DNA from: Mesaphorura yosii | Taxonomy: Eukaryota > Arthropoda > Collembola > Poduromorpha > Tullbergiidae | NCBI GenBank assembly: GCA_009869945.1 | Contig: WIXG01000022.1 | Location: 1 to 64,000 of the forward strand | Direction of reading: 5' to 3' | DNA: 64,000 nt | Shown: one piece after another, positions 49,018-62,000 of the stretch | Numbering within the stretch: position 1 is the stretch's first letter | Layout of the letters: every line of letters starts with the position of its first letter | Made by a program: the position numbers and the translations under genes | Notes under the pieces: generated by a model | The model's input: only the letters and a program-made list of their open reading frames with translations | The model's database searches: none | What the model was told of the DNA's origin: nothing

Positions 49018-52000
49018 TAGCACACTTTTTACCCACAGCAGTATAATGCGTTAGGATAAAAAGCTAGCCTAAGTTCCGCATTTTTACGCCTGTGCACTTT
49101 GTCGACTGCGTGTGTTCTTTATGTTGTGCTAAACGAATTATTTAGAAAGACTACTATTTTATTATTCTTGACCTCTACTTAATAAAGCTTTCTCCAATGA
49201 AATTAATCGAATTGTCACCATGTAGCGTGTAATTTGTAGCGTACTTTAGCATATTTTCGAATTTGCTGTCAAGTTAATGTTGCTGCAGCTTGTAGAGTAG
49301 TGAGATGCAATAGAAGTTCAAAAACCATTATTGTAACGAAGTAAGCATTAACGATCCATGTGCGTTTGTCTTCAGGTTGAAGGATCTGTTCTACTGTAAT
49401 TGCAACTCGACTTATTAAGTTATACCATTGTATTGTATCTAATATTACCATTACACTGTTATTACTCTTATTGTACTTTTAGAATCTTAGTGTTTTATGA
49501 AAACTTACAGAATTACAAAGAATTGATAATGAAGTAAATAAAATGAGTTTGTGTCAGTTTCATACTACAAGTGAGTTATCGATTAAACATTCCATTAATT
49601 TATTGCATTTTTTGCTCTCGCGTAACATCACTCATTGCTCATTGCATTGCGAGCTTCAACTGAGAACTGACTTGTTCTGCGTATTTACTCAATATTTTAC
49701 CTCTTAGCATTTTGTTGCTTATTCAAGCCACATAAAAACCATATAGGAGCGATGGAGGTATTTTTATCATCAAAGGACGCCGAAATTTTCAATCCAAGGC
49801 TGACTGGTTGCGTCGCATTCTCGCAGTTGTGGTATGCCAAGCTGCCTTCCATCTTGTGCGGTTAATTAATATGCCGTGTACATCATTGAGACTGTCGGCG
49901 GCTCCTGTTTCATTTTCAAGGTATAACAGTCGTAATTCGTGGCCAGCGTATGCGTAATTACGCATAACTCGTGTGCAATCAATTTCATAGACCTCAACAC
50001 TGCATTGTTGAAATGATTTCTACACTTCTGCCTTGCAAAGTACCAAAGTCTCAAGGTAGCTGCAATTTAAAGGAACATTAGCTGACTGATTGCGTCAACG
50101 AGCTCTTTAAATATGTCTGGGAAAAAATTGAGACGAAACTGCAAGAATGAGAAGGAAGGCCATTCTGCAACGAGACCGAACTTAACTCTCCTCCGACTTC
50201 AGCACGACTTCGTTGCTACCATCTGTTTCTTTTCAGCTGAACTAACTTTCAAAACGAAGCGAAGCCCGGACTTGCTCAGTGAACAATGATCGCCTGCTCT
50301 CAGCAGATACGCGAGAAGAGAGCCTCCAGACTCCATCGGATCAACAAGAAGCACCATTCAAGCAATAAATGGAACTTTTTATTGCCTCGCAATGCCGACA
50401 TCGATTCTTATTCCTTTTGGATGTATAAATTAAAAATTGAAAGGTGAGTAGCTACGGTTCTATTCTGTCTCGTAATTGTGACCCATTATGAATATTCAAT
50501 TCGAAATAAAATCAGGAAGAGAATTTCTAATTGAATAACACACCTTCCGTAAGTGAGCCACAATTGAAGCGGAGTAATGAAAATGAAACAAAGAATGCTG
50601 CATTCACCTTATGCTCATTGTTGCATGTCATTTTGGGTTGCAAGCATAAAGAAAAACGGTTCAAGGGTGGTCTTTTCGTCGTTCGCTCAAAACTAACTGC
50701 AATGCTGCACTCGCGTCGTAACTGCACCACACCAAAACAACTCCACTACAATCCTCCTGTTTGGTTGCCTGCCCGCAAGAGCAAGAGAAAGGGCTTGGAT
50801 TCCGTTTGTCAGCATTCTTTCCCATCAGCAACAATAGAATCGAAACATAATACAACGTAACGGGGAATGGAATGAAGAAATTCGAATGCAATGGCGTGCT
50901 TGTCATGATACCATCATGGATTCAAAACAAATGATCAAATTTCAGGTTTCATTGGCTCTCCTCGGCCACCTCGCCTTTATTTACTTGGCTTAATCAAATA
51001 AGCGTAAAGGCAACACGCTGCGTCATCGTCATCGCAAGCACTTCCACTCCAAACCCAAGAGTAACATTTGTTCAAAATTCTCAAATCCTTACCATCATGC
51101 AACTCCAACATGCAACGTGCTCATTTTCTGATTTCAACCCTCTTCGTGTTTTTACTCTGGAATTAATTATGGATTCAGCAAAGAGCAAAAGCCATTACGG
51201 TAGACGAGACGGCAATTCCCTTGATACATTGTGCTTAAATTGGCAAGTGTTGCAGAGAGATGAGTAACGCCAATGTGATTGGTCTTTCTACCAAATGAGA
51301 TAATGGGCACATCACAGCAACTTCCAATGTGACAAAGCGGGAGTCAGCGCTTGGAAACTCGCAAAGCAAAAAAATGGCACACAATGCAAAGAATTGACTT
51401 TGCTTTCAAAAATTCCCCGAATTTGTATGTTTTATTATCTCATGCCTTTTATCTAGGGCAGTCAACCACTACACTGGGCCACAGCACAACTTCATATGGT
51501 TCGCGATTTTTATGACCAAGGGTCCCTCTCGCAGCGAGTATTTAGCAATAATGTTGCTCTTGCGAAAGTTTGCTCCGTTTTTACCATTTCGAGTCGTGAA
51601 CCCTTACAAGTAACATCAAACCGAATCTAAACGGCCACGCATTCACAAGATAGTGCTAATTTATCGCTCTTATCATAGTTGCGATCTTGAAAGGAGATTT
51701 TTTGTTGCGGCGTAAGATTAGATAAGCCAAGCGCTTGTGTTCTGTTGTGATTGCGGAATTGGGTATGCGATTTACACATTTAAACCAAATTAAACGGATG
51801 GTGCTTTTGTGGTGTCCGAGAAGCCATGAGCATAGAGAGTTTCATGAGTTTCGTCATGCCAATTTAGACAACATTGTCTGCCACCAGCAATTTTTTCGAG
51901 GTAAGTCTTTTTAAGCATCACTAATCAATGCCTTATTCAACGCGTGTGAAGTGTACGGGCATCGTGTATCGTACATTTCATTTATCGTGTGAATTGAACA

Positions 52001-52693
52001 CAATACCGTCTTCCTCATTAAAATCAGTCAACCCCTTCGTTTAGAACAATTTAGAGCAAATTGTAAGGCTTTTCACAATTGCAGTGCATGGCAATTTTCG
52101 TGTTAAGAAAGCATTCAGCGTTAGCTTGAAGCATCGTTAAATAAGCAACATTTGGGCGGACGGGTGCCATTCAATATTTGAGATTTTTCTGACTTTATCC
52201 CCTGATGCTTACGAAAGTTGGTCGTGGAAACTGCACATGGAACTCGCTAAGTCATCTAGAGGAGCAACTAAGCTTCGTCGCAGCGTACACCCCGAGTTTT
52301 GAGAGTTTCAAACTGGAAACAATGCCACACCCTCCACACTCAAGCTTCAGGTTCGGAGAAAGTCGTTGATGTTTCATCTCTACAAGTAGTAACATCGTCA
52401 GAAATTCAATATAACATTTACTGGCCTCATTGCTTCATACAAAACAAAACGGCGACGAATGAAAGTGGCAGCAGGGAATGCCAATCATTTGCAATGCGCT
52501 AACTAAATAAAGTACAAAATGTGTTGCACATAAAACCCGGGTATTCTCCAAATATAGTCAAAACACGAGGAGCTAGCTCAGCTCAATCCGAAAATTCATT
52601 GCTCAAGCATTATTGTGAAATTGCACGAAATGTCGAGACATTTTCTCCCTTTGCTTGGCTTCGTGCAAGAATTTCCAGGGCACATAGAAGGAC

Positions 52694-52723
52694 ATGAGCC
52701 TGCATTTCTCATTGCAGGCTCAT
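52694..52723. repeat. Perfect short inverted repeat
   Basis: ATGAGCCTGCA, an eight-base spacer and TGCAGGCTCAT form a perfect 11-bp stem. Too short for a typical microRNA precursor. It could be a protein-binding palindrome or a chance structure. Confidence 0.7.
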
Positions 52724-53064
52724 GGCTCATATCGTCATGTCACAGGAGTTGCTGCTGCTTCTGCTTGCTAGTCTCCATTCTATTGTTGGCAGGAAACTTG
52801 GCTGGCTGCTGTGCATTGTATTTTATTTCGGGGATGTGAGTTCGTATTAGTTTCTTAGCTGTAGGAAAAAGCAATAACAAATTGCATATTGCATTACAGT
52901 TCTGCGGGACGCCGGGCGACACGGCTGGAAATGGGAAAGTACCGATTGTACGTACACTTAATGCTCGAAATGGCTTGTCGGAGAGCGTGTTTATCGCTGC
53001 GCGGAGCGTACAGCTCTCAATTTTGTCCCTCATTGCACTTGGAGAAGCATCGAATCCCTGGCAC

Positions 53065-53095
53065 GGCTTAGCATTGGCATGGGCTTAGCATTGGC
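53065..53095. repeat. Two-copy direct repeat
   Basis: GGCTTAGCATTGGCATG is followed immediately by GGCTTAGCATTGGC, a 17-base tandem duplication with the second copy incomplete. Probably replication slippage. Confidence 0.7.
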
Positions 53096-56000
53096 TCAGC
53101 TCTTCCAGCTACATTTGCTGCAGGAAGGGTTTAGGTAATAAATATGTACTGCCTATAGCCATGTCACAGAATAGGCAAGATGATGGCTGCTCAGCCTATC
53201 ATCCTCGATTTCGAAAAATTCCACTCACATATGCGTGCTCGACTCGACGGGACGAGGAGTGGATGAGATGAGGTTCCATATGTACGTAATGTTAGTTACA
53301 AAAATACAAGACGAATCCACGAAAAAATTGGAAGGAGAAAGAACATGCGAGGAGCAACAAAGCACAGGATATGAGACTTTTGTGACATGAATAATAGAAC
53401 AAAATGGCTTATATTTCGACGTGCGTCTCATTCTCTGTTCTTCTCAACACTCATCAACTGTCTGTCTGCTTTACTTTCTTCGTCTTTCCTGTCACATTCG
53501 TTCTAATTAAAGCGTATCTTAGTTTCAGACCCGAGTCGTTTACATTTTCTCATTATTTTGCCAATTAAACCTGGCAGTCCCAAATAAGTTGATAGGACAG
53601 CTACCTTGACGCGTACTACACACGATTAGGCGTTAACATAACACATTGGACTCGACAAGATTGCGTAGTAGACTGTCTGGACTCAGTTCTACAGGACACA
53701 GCGCATATGACAGCGACTAACGAGCGACCTAGACGTATAATTTATTCCCAAGCGTAGCCGCGAGTCGCCTTATTAAGTAGACTACAAACAGACCGACCGA
53801 CCGTCTCGCTGCACTGCGTTGTTGAGTAGACGTCGGGCTGAGAATGTGAGAATCAAAAATTGTATAACAACATTAAAAGTCCCATGTTTCATTGTGTGAT
53901 AACGTGGAATAGAGTGGGCCATAGAAATATCTACAAAAAACAAGATTCATAGCTTTCGCCTTTTCCTTCTACCGTAGCCAATCAGAAGCCACTTCATCTC
54001 ATTTAAATTCCATTATAAAGTTGAGTAGAAAAGTGCATTTTCGTTATTTACATTTCGAAATTGCATTATGCATTCCCGCACTTTCTCGTGTTTTACATAA
54101 TTTTATCGTAAAGTCACTCACGATTCACGATTTTTGCGAAGCTTGTCTCGGAAATTTAATTGAAGGGCGAGCAAAAGATCGCCGTTGAGATTATGAATTT
54201 TCATCATAAATTGGTTTCATTGATTGAAGTTTGCGAGATGAATTCTTTTCGTATTTGAAGTGAGCTTTGAGATAATGCCTCGACTAAAACTCACGGTCGC
54301 TTTACTTATCTGATTTATCAGTAAATTGGTCCTACCAACAGTGCTAAAACCGTTTAACAAATCTGAGTCAATTTAAAACGACTTTAATACAAACTAATTT
54401 AAACAGATCTCAATTAAGCACAACATTTCCATACGATACATGGGCCCCCTTTTGTTTCAGGCCTTTTCAGAGCGGATACTGCACATAATTGTCTATTCTC
54501 ATTTATTCCCAGTCTCGACTCTGTGACTCACTTTTCCTGTCATGTTCTCTTTTCACCCTTTTCAGTTCACTGAAAATGTGCTGCCATTTCCAAAATATCA
54601 GTTCAGTTCAGCCGACAGAATTTGCAGGCAAGATTCGAGTTATTTATTTTAAAATGTTAAAAAAGTAAACAGTTACTTTGGTATCTTTCCTTTCTTGCTC
54701 ATAACCATAATTTTTAAACCGCATTGCACGAGGGTGGCAAAAACTGGAAATCTCACAACGTCTCAAACCGTAAGTTCATTACGCCATAAACTTAAAAAAT
54801 AATTCTGTCAATCAACAAATGTAATAATACACACGGTTGTCTATTTGCTCCATAAAAGTGTTAATAATACTGTGTTTACGTTAATTCAAGGAAAATTGGC
54901 AATGGAGCTGTCACCGAACGCATTTGAAGTCTCAACTACCCACGAAGCCGAACGCGACGGTGTTTCAAATTTAGGTCTAGGCGATGACGATCAACACCAG
55001 CAAAACCATGGCGCGTGTCAAAATGAAGACATAAAACAGTTGGCGCGATAAAATTGTGCCCTCAGAACGGAAGGTAAGTGAAAGACATTTTAATTAGTAG
55101 GAAAAATCGATACAGCGATACGAGAAACAAGCCACTTCGAGGAATTTTCTGTCAATCTTAACGTGTTTTTGTCACGAGTTTGCGCTCCCAACGCTCGCAG
55201 CAAGAACCAGCTTGAATTCCTTTCATACTGATTTCCGCACCGAAATTCCTGAAACACATTCAATAATCGCATTAGGCCGGCACGCCTAATTGCAACTTTA
55301 CCTGAAACCTGAAAGTTTTTTTAAAAAGTCAAAGAAATATGAACTCATAAAACTTTACAACTCACTTGCGACAACTGTGCAACGCGGCACGACGTGGTGC
55401 AAAAAATTGTCCCGGCCGCTGCACGTTGAATTTTTTGCCATCGCCATGTCGTGGTGGTAAAACGTCAAAATATATACCATTTGTTGTAAGAAACTGAGAA
55501 AAGGGTTCAAGACTCTTCGCACTCTGTACTTGACAGCGTAAACGTATCAAATAAGTGCTCCATATAATTTACTCAGCAAAAAATAGCCTGGAACGAGCAT
55601 AAAGACGTGCCTTTCTTCACCATAATTACGTAAGTCGCAGGAGCAGCAAGCAATGCAATTTATATTTATACAACCACTTCTGTTTTCTCAATGCGGTCGG
55701 TCTGTGTTCAATTTCACTGCGTTTATGACTCACTTGCATTACTAAAAATAATATTTGAATTTATTATTATTATTGTAAAAGCTTCCTTGACAGAGAAGCT
55801 GCTCGTCAAGTCAACTTCTGGTATTGCATAACTGAATAATACATTTATGATGGCTTTTAGGGTTCGTTAGGATTATTGCTCGCGGCTCGCACTGTGCCAG
55901 TAATACAAGTGTCGGCGTAAATAAATGAATGAACGAAGAGTGAGAGTGCGACGAATTGACTTAAGCAACGTGCTTTAGAAGTTTACTTTTGGGTTTACAT

Positions 56001-59000
56001 TTTTCATGAAGGGAGGTACAAAATTATGATTTTTGAAGCCTGAAGTGAAGGGAAGGAAAACAGTGGAGATTTTTAAGAAATCGATACAAAGTGTACGTGA
56101 GTTCGATTCCCCTCGCGTGGTAGAATTCATGAAGTAACTCGAAAGTTGAGTCACAACCCACTGGAGTGAGTATAAACCTCAATCTAATGTGAAATGTCAT
56201 ACGCACTGCGCGATGTCCGGCTTCAGAATTAAATTAAAATGACATGAGCGCACGCAAAACCCAAATAAGATATATACAGCAAGCTTAGATAAAAATATTA
56301 CTTTATTGCATTTTATAACGTGCATCTTTTACTCCTTTCAGAATGAAGAGATATTAGAAAATTCTGTTCCTTCTCTCTTTTATGGAACAGCAGATATGAC
56401 ATTATGACACGAACGAACAAAAAATAAGAGATATGACACATGACGACGTCTGAGAAAGAAGAAGGGTTCAATTTATTCTCGTGGTGCCTGGTCCTCAAAG
56501 GCCAACTTGCTAAGGAAGAGACGAACAACAAAATATTGTTTTGCTAGCGGGGTTTCCCAAAATTACATGGCACATATTTTACGGGAAACAGTCTTAATTC
56601 TGTTTAGACTTGGTTAAGCTGCAATGCTCACAATTGAACGAACGTGTTATGCTGCAACAGAAGCTGACATCTTTTGTAGCCTGTCAAAGCATGAAAAGGG
56701 AACTAAAAAATTATATAACTTCATTTAATATTTCCTGGTTTCGTAATGAACGGTTTAAAGTGTTAGATAAACGAATCATACTTAATCTCATAGTGGGATT
56801 TGTGTAGGAGTTTGTCGAAAGTGATAATTGAATCGGCATTTTCGAGTTTCGAGTACCATCACGAAAGTCTCTGGCTTGGCCATGTTAATTGCTATTTTTG
56901 ATGTATTCACTTCGCCATTTTGGTCTCAATGAGCCGCGCGTAGTCGTGTTAGGCAAAAATGTTAATGAGCGGTCAGATTCTTAGACTTCTAAATAAGGTA
57001 TACTGATACACTTGACTGCACGTCTCCGATTGACGTGATAAGAAGTTGAAATGTGAAGTCGTGTTTCTAAAAGGAGTCTCCTAATGGTCGTCTCGTCCTT
57101 GTCTCCTGTAGCAAAACGAGTTTTTAAGCAGAGTCCATGTCGAAAAAGTTTTGAATCGAATATAAATTATCAAGCTTTCAGCTTCAGCTATCAGCTTTAA
57201 TTGAAAATTCCATTTGGGTTTGGTAAAAACTTATTTAGAACGTGCACGTAGACGTTCTTCAACTTCTTTTGCGGGACGGGAACACTCGGCAACATTTAAT
57301 GAATCTGTGGAAAATATACAGCCCGGTCTCTTGATGCAATCATCAGTTGTCGCCATCTTGGCAAGCAATTTACGAAAGTAATCTTCTTTCGTCTTTTCTA
57401 CAAGACCCCTCTTCCGTTCTATTTATTTTCTGGAGACTGGGGAGGAAAGAAAACAAAATAAATGTCAGCCAGCATACTGAGCAGCAATAAAAATATCCTT
57501 AAGACCAGAGAAAGCGTGCAAGTTAGGTGCGAAATGAAACTTTCTTTCATTTCCTGAAATTGGTGAGTAAGTGAGTGAAAGCGAAGATGCACTAAATCGC
57601 TTGGAAAAATAACGTACAAAATTTTGTGAAATGCAATAAAAACACTGAAGAGGAAAAGACATAAAATGGAACTCAAAGAATTGAAATATGTGAGTTGGAT
57701 TGAATTCTTGCGATCCTTGCCTTGCTGCATTGAACGAATTCTATTAAAGCAATTTCAATCGCCTATTTGACTTGACTGTTGGATTTGTTAAGCATCGGCT
57801 GTGTTTTTAATCTTGTGTTGGAATTCGTAATGCTTTACGTAGTAGAAGAAAATTGTCGTAAAATTGCGTTCAATATTTTCTCAATAACATTTTCCCTCCA
57901 GCGCAGCAGTAGCAGCAGCATTTTTTTCATTTTATGGCGCTTCATTGTTGAGTTGCCCGTTTAAGATGTTTCCTGAATTGAATCTATCTCTATTCTTGTC
58001 TAGAAGAAGAATGAAACTTGCTACTGCAGTAACGAATGCGCATGCATGCACTCAAACTGCATACTAATTCAGTAGCGAATGTTTACTGCCATTGGCGCAA
58101 ACAAAATAAAATTGAAAATCTTCTTCGCAGCATTGTGATTTGTGACGTTGATTGAATTATGCAGGCCATTGAATTAAAATTGAAAATGCACGAAGCAGTT
58201 TTAAATCGTGTGCATCGCTCAATCCCCGGTAAATCAATACAAAGAAATGCGTGCCCGTGAATGCAAAGGGATAATTCGAGGAAGCGATTGTGACGTTTAC
58301 TAAAAAGAATTTGAATCGAAGTAATGTTTGGCCCATTGAATGCACGTCAAAAGACGAAGTCTTATTTTATGTTACACGCATGAATGTTTTGTGTTTTGAT
58401 TAGCATTCGGTTTCGTTCTCCGGTGCATCTTTACCGTGTCGTGTCTCCTTCCGTCGTTTATCTCACTGACATTAGCTGGAGTTTGAGCATCCCTTCTCGA
58501 CTCGTCTCGACATTTTCTATCTGCTGCACTACATCTCGCTCTTTCTTCTTGTCAGTTTGACTTTGGTCGTAAAATTCGATTTTTTGTCGACAACTGAATT
58601 TTATATTTTCCTCTTACAATGTGCTATTGTCAAGAGACAAGCGCAAGACGAAATAGTATTCGACCACACCGCGCTGAAACATGTTACGTGTTTTCATGGA
58701 CTCTTCTTTGACTCGGTTAGCACTGCGCTGAGCTGCTGTCGTATTTAAATGTCAATTTTGAATACGCTCTCTTCGGGCATGCATTTCCACAAATTCTGAA
58801 GCTTTGCCACGCTCAAAACTTGAATGAGTAGCATTTCCAATTGTAATTGTAACCACATGGAGAGAATTCTCTTCAGGATCTCAGGATGTGTTTTGACTCA
58901 TTGACATGCACGATGCTGCTGCTGTTTTTATCTTGGAATGTGAGTTGAATGGGAGTCTTTTCAAAATTTTCAAGTGTGATGCGAAGTTCACGTCAGCACA

Positions 59001-62000
59001 GCGGCAGCGCAGCTTATTAAACTGGATTCGTCGTTCGATTAGACCACGAATATCATAAAGTTGTAATCATAAAAGTACTCATCATCATTAAAAAATTGTA
59101 TAATGCTTGTCGGCTTCTTTTATCCCAGATTCTGATCGCCAACGTCGATAAATTTATTACATTTCTTTTATAATAATGAAGCTTGTTTATCATCTTTCCA
59201 ATTTCAGGTTGTAGGACGAGTTGAAAAAGTTGCTGCAATTCATTACTGAATGAACACGCGCGCTTGCTCTTTTAGTTAATGATTACATTACAGAATATTC
59301 CTACTTGAAACGGGCCCAACAAGAACCCCTGTATTTATTAATTCGTGCAATACTTCTTCAATAAAAAAGGGCAAGCAGTTGAAGAGAAGCGTAAATTGAC
59401 ATGGGACGCGGTCTTGTGGTCTTTCCTGAAACGTATGTTATTCCTTCTGTAAGTAAAATTTAATTTTGTATGCACCACCAGCACAAGTAATTTTCTTCAA
59501 GCATTATTGAAATTCTATTCTCGACATGCATGGATTCATGTAACGCAAACTCGTATATTGGATGTAGTCGTGGCTGTCTCCAGATAAAATATTGCTTTCT
59601 TGAATGCTGGAAAAGATAAGGGGAGGTTGGTCATAAGGGTGTAATAATGCCAGTGCACGAAGCAAGCGGAATGGAAAGGAAAAAGCATTAATCTTTCGAA
59701 GCGGAGCTGAGTGGAAGTGTACGATAAACCAGTTATGCGAGCCGCATTGCACGAAACACCAAATATTTTGTATCACATTTCGATTGTACCTCATGCACTG
59801 CTTTGTACTTGTACCTCAATATGGTGATGGGAGTAGCCACTCTAATGTCAGAAAGACGAAAAGGGCGGAGGTTGGAACGGGAATGGAGAGATGAAGCACG
59901 CTCTCGCAATGAGCGAACAAAATACTTTTATGGCCGGCTGGGTCTCACGACCAATGAAAACAAAGTTCGGTTGGAATGTGCGTGCAGGCAGTGAGATTGA
60001 AGGTCTGTGGCAGTGCGTAGTCGCATTGTCCCCTCTCACGAAACTTTAACTAGGCTCAATTAAATTAATTGAACGTGCGTGGCACTGCAACTGTTGACGC
60101 GATCTGTTGACGAATCCTGGCATGTGCACCACTGCCTAATAACAGTGGCTAATTGATGTGCTTATTGATTGGAATTGGAAATTGTTCAGTGAGTCATGTT
60201 TTAATAATTGAAATCGGGCGCCGAACGGAAGCCTGCAGCGGAAAAGATTTATTGCTCGAGGTTCATTTACATTTAGATTTGCGCCGTAGACTATTTGCGC
60301 TGATCAAATTGCAACATTTTACAGGTACAGATAACTGTAACTGTTTCTTCAATCGAAGCAGATGGTAACTTTTCGGATTTCAGGATGACGAAGCGCCGAC
60401 GCCTGAATTAAATTAAATGGTCAGCGACAGTCATATTAACAGCGTCTGAACAGACTGGGGCTCAACTTACGACTTTCGTATGACAGAACAAATAGTCAAA
60501 TGCAAATGACGTTTACATTAAGCCAGTCAAGGATGCCAGACTTCATTGGTGTTTTTGGTATTGACGCAAACTTCTCTTGTACTTCACGCGCAACAGCCTG
60601 AAAGGCGTACCTGGAAGTAGTAGTATTTACGTTAATAATTAAATATAGTATTGTTATTCCTATAGGTGGGAAGTTTTGATTTGTGCAACAAAGAACTCGT
60701 ATTTTCAGTGGAACAAGCTTCCCCTCCGCGGTCCCAGTGCTGCCACTCTTTGGTCTGAGGCGACATTTGCTCGCAACTCAGTCTAGTCGCGGTTACAAGA
60801 CACGCTACAACCCCTTTTACTTTTCTCCTCTGTAAACAAACCCAGTTGTATTACTAAGTACAGTCAACATCGACAATTTAAGTGAAATTTACCGCCATGG
60901 AACTAACAACTACTCGTACGAAGAGAATTAGTCCATAATGTCACTGATGTACTTCGTCGATTGATTTCAAATGTCCTCTCTGCTAGATTCTAAACTAGTC
61001 TCATCTCCAATTCGAGTCAAATGGTGCTCGTTCTCTGTCGATTGTGTTAAAAAGCTAACCAGTGGGCCAGTGTATTTCATTCATAATTCACCGGTCTCAT
61101 TGCATATTTACTTTTATTTACGAGATTGGAACGCATTGCTACAATGCAGGATTTTAAACATTGAAGACTGAACAACAATTCACCTACTGTATTTGCGAAT
61201 CTTGCGTGAGTTGGTCACATTTCTGAGTTTGGTGGCAGAGCAAAAAATTGCATATTACAAGGCAATTGAGAAAACGCAAGAAGCCTGTAATCGCCTTTTC
61301 ACCTTCTGATAACATTCCGTAGATTGCACTATCATTGCGAATTTGCACGCATTTCGTAGGTAGCATTGTACGTGAACCATACCTTGCTGACTGTCGCTGC
61401 AATTATTGCCCGGCTACTTGCTCTAGTCGAAAGTATTTGCTTCAACACCAACTAAAAGCAGACCAAAAGTTGAGCGTGAAGTCCGATACAATCCTGTTTC
61501 TGGCCCTCTCTCTTGTGGCTGTGGCCTGGTTGCTCGCGCTTTCAAATGAGTAGTCGTGTTTGTGAGTTTCTTATCAAAGTTAACGAACCATGTGCGAACG
61601 TGATGAGCATGTCTAAATTCAGTTTGTCGGTTTTCTGCTCTCGACGCGTACTCCTTTTCAATTAAGCACTAATTACACTGATATGAGAGGTGCAATTACC
61701 GGATGCCACCCGTGGTTTGCATTTGCACGTGAGAACGTCGGTCTTCTGTCTGTTGCCCGCGTAGTTAATTTGCCTCGAGTTTGCCGTTGCCAGGCTTGAA
61801 CCTTGGAATAGCCTCACAATTTCTGGAGGTAAATGCTTTGCTCTGCTGTGCCTCTTGCCAGGCGTTCGGCATGAACTCTCGCCATAATTCATTGCGTAAA
61901 ATTCACGCTTCCAAGTGCTGATGCATCCTCAGTGCATCCGCCAGTGTGTCTGTTCTTGACATTTAATATCAGCCTAATTTATTCGCCTTGCTTCCTCATT

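Noticed and set aside
56090-56125. B-box-like GAGTTCGATTCCCC
   Set aside because: No T stem pairing and no A box at the right distance, so not a tRNA.
61785-61830. B-box-like GGTTCAAGCC on the - strand
   Set aside because: No tRNA fold could be built around it.
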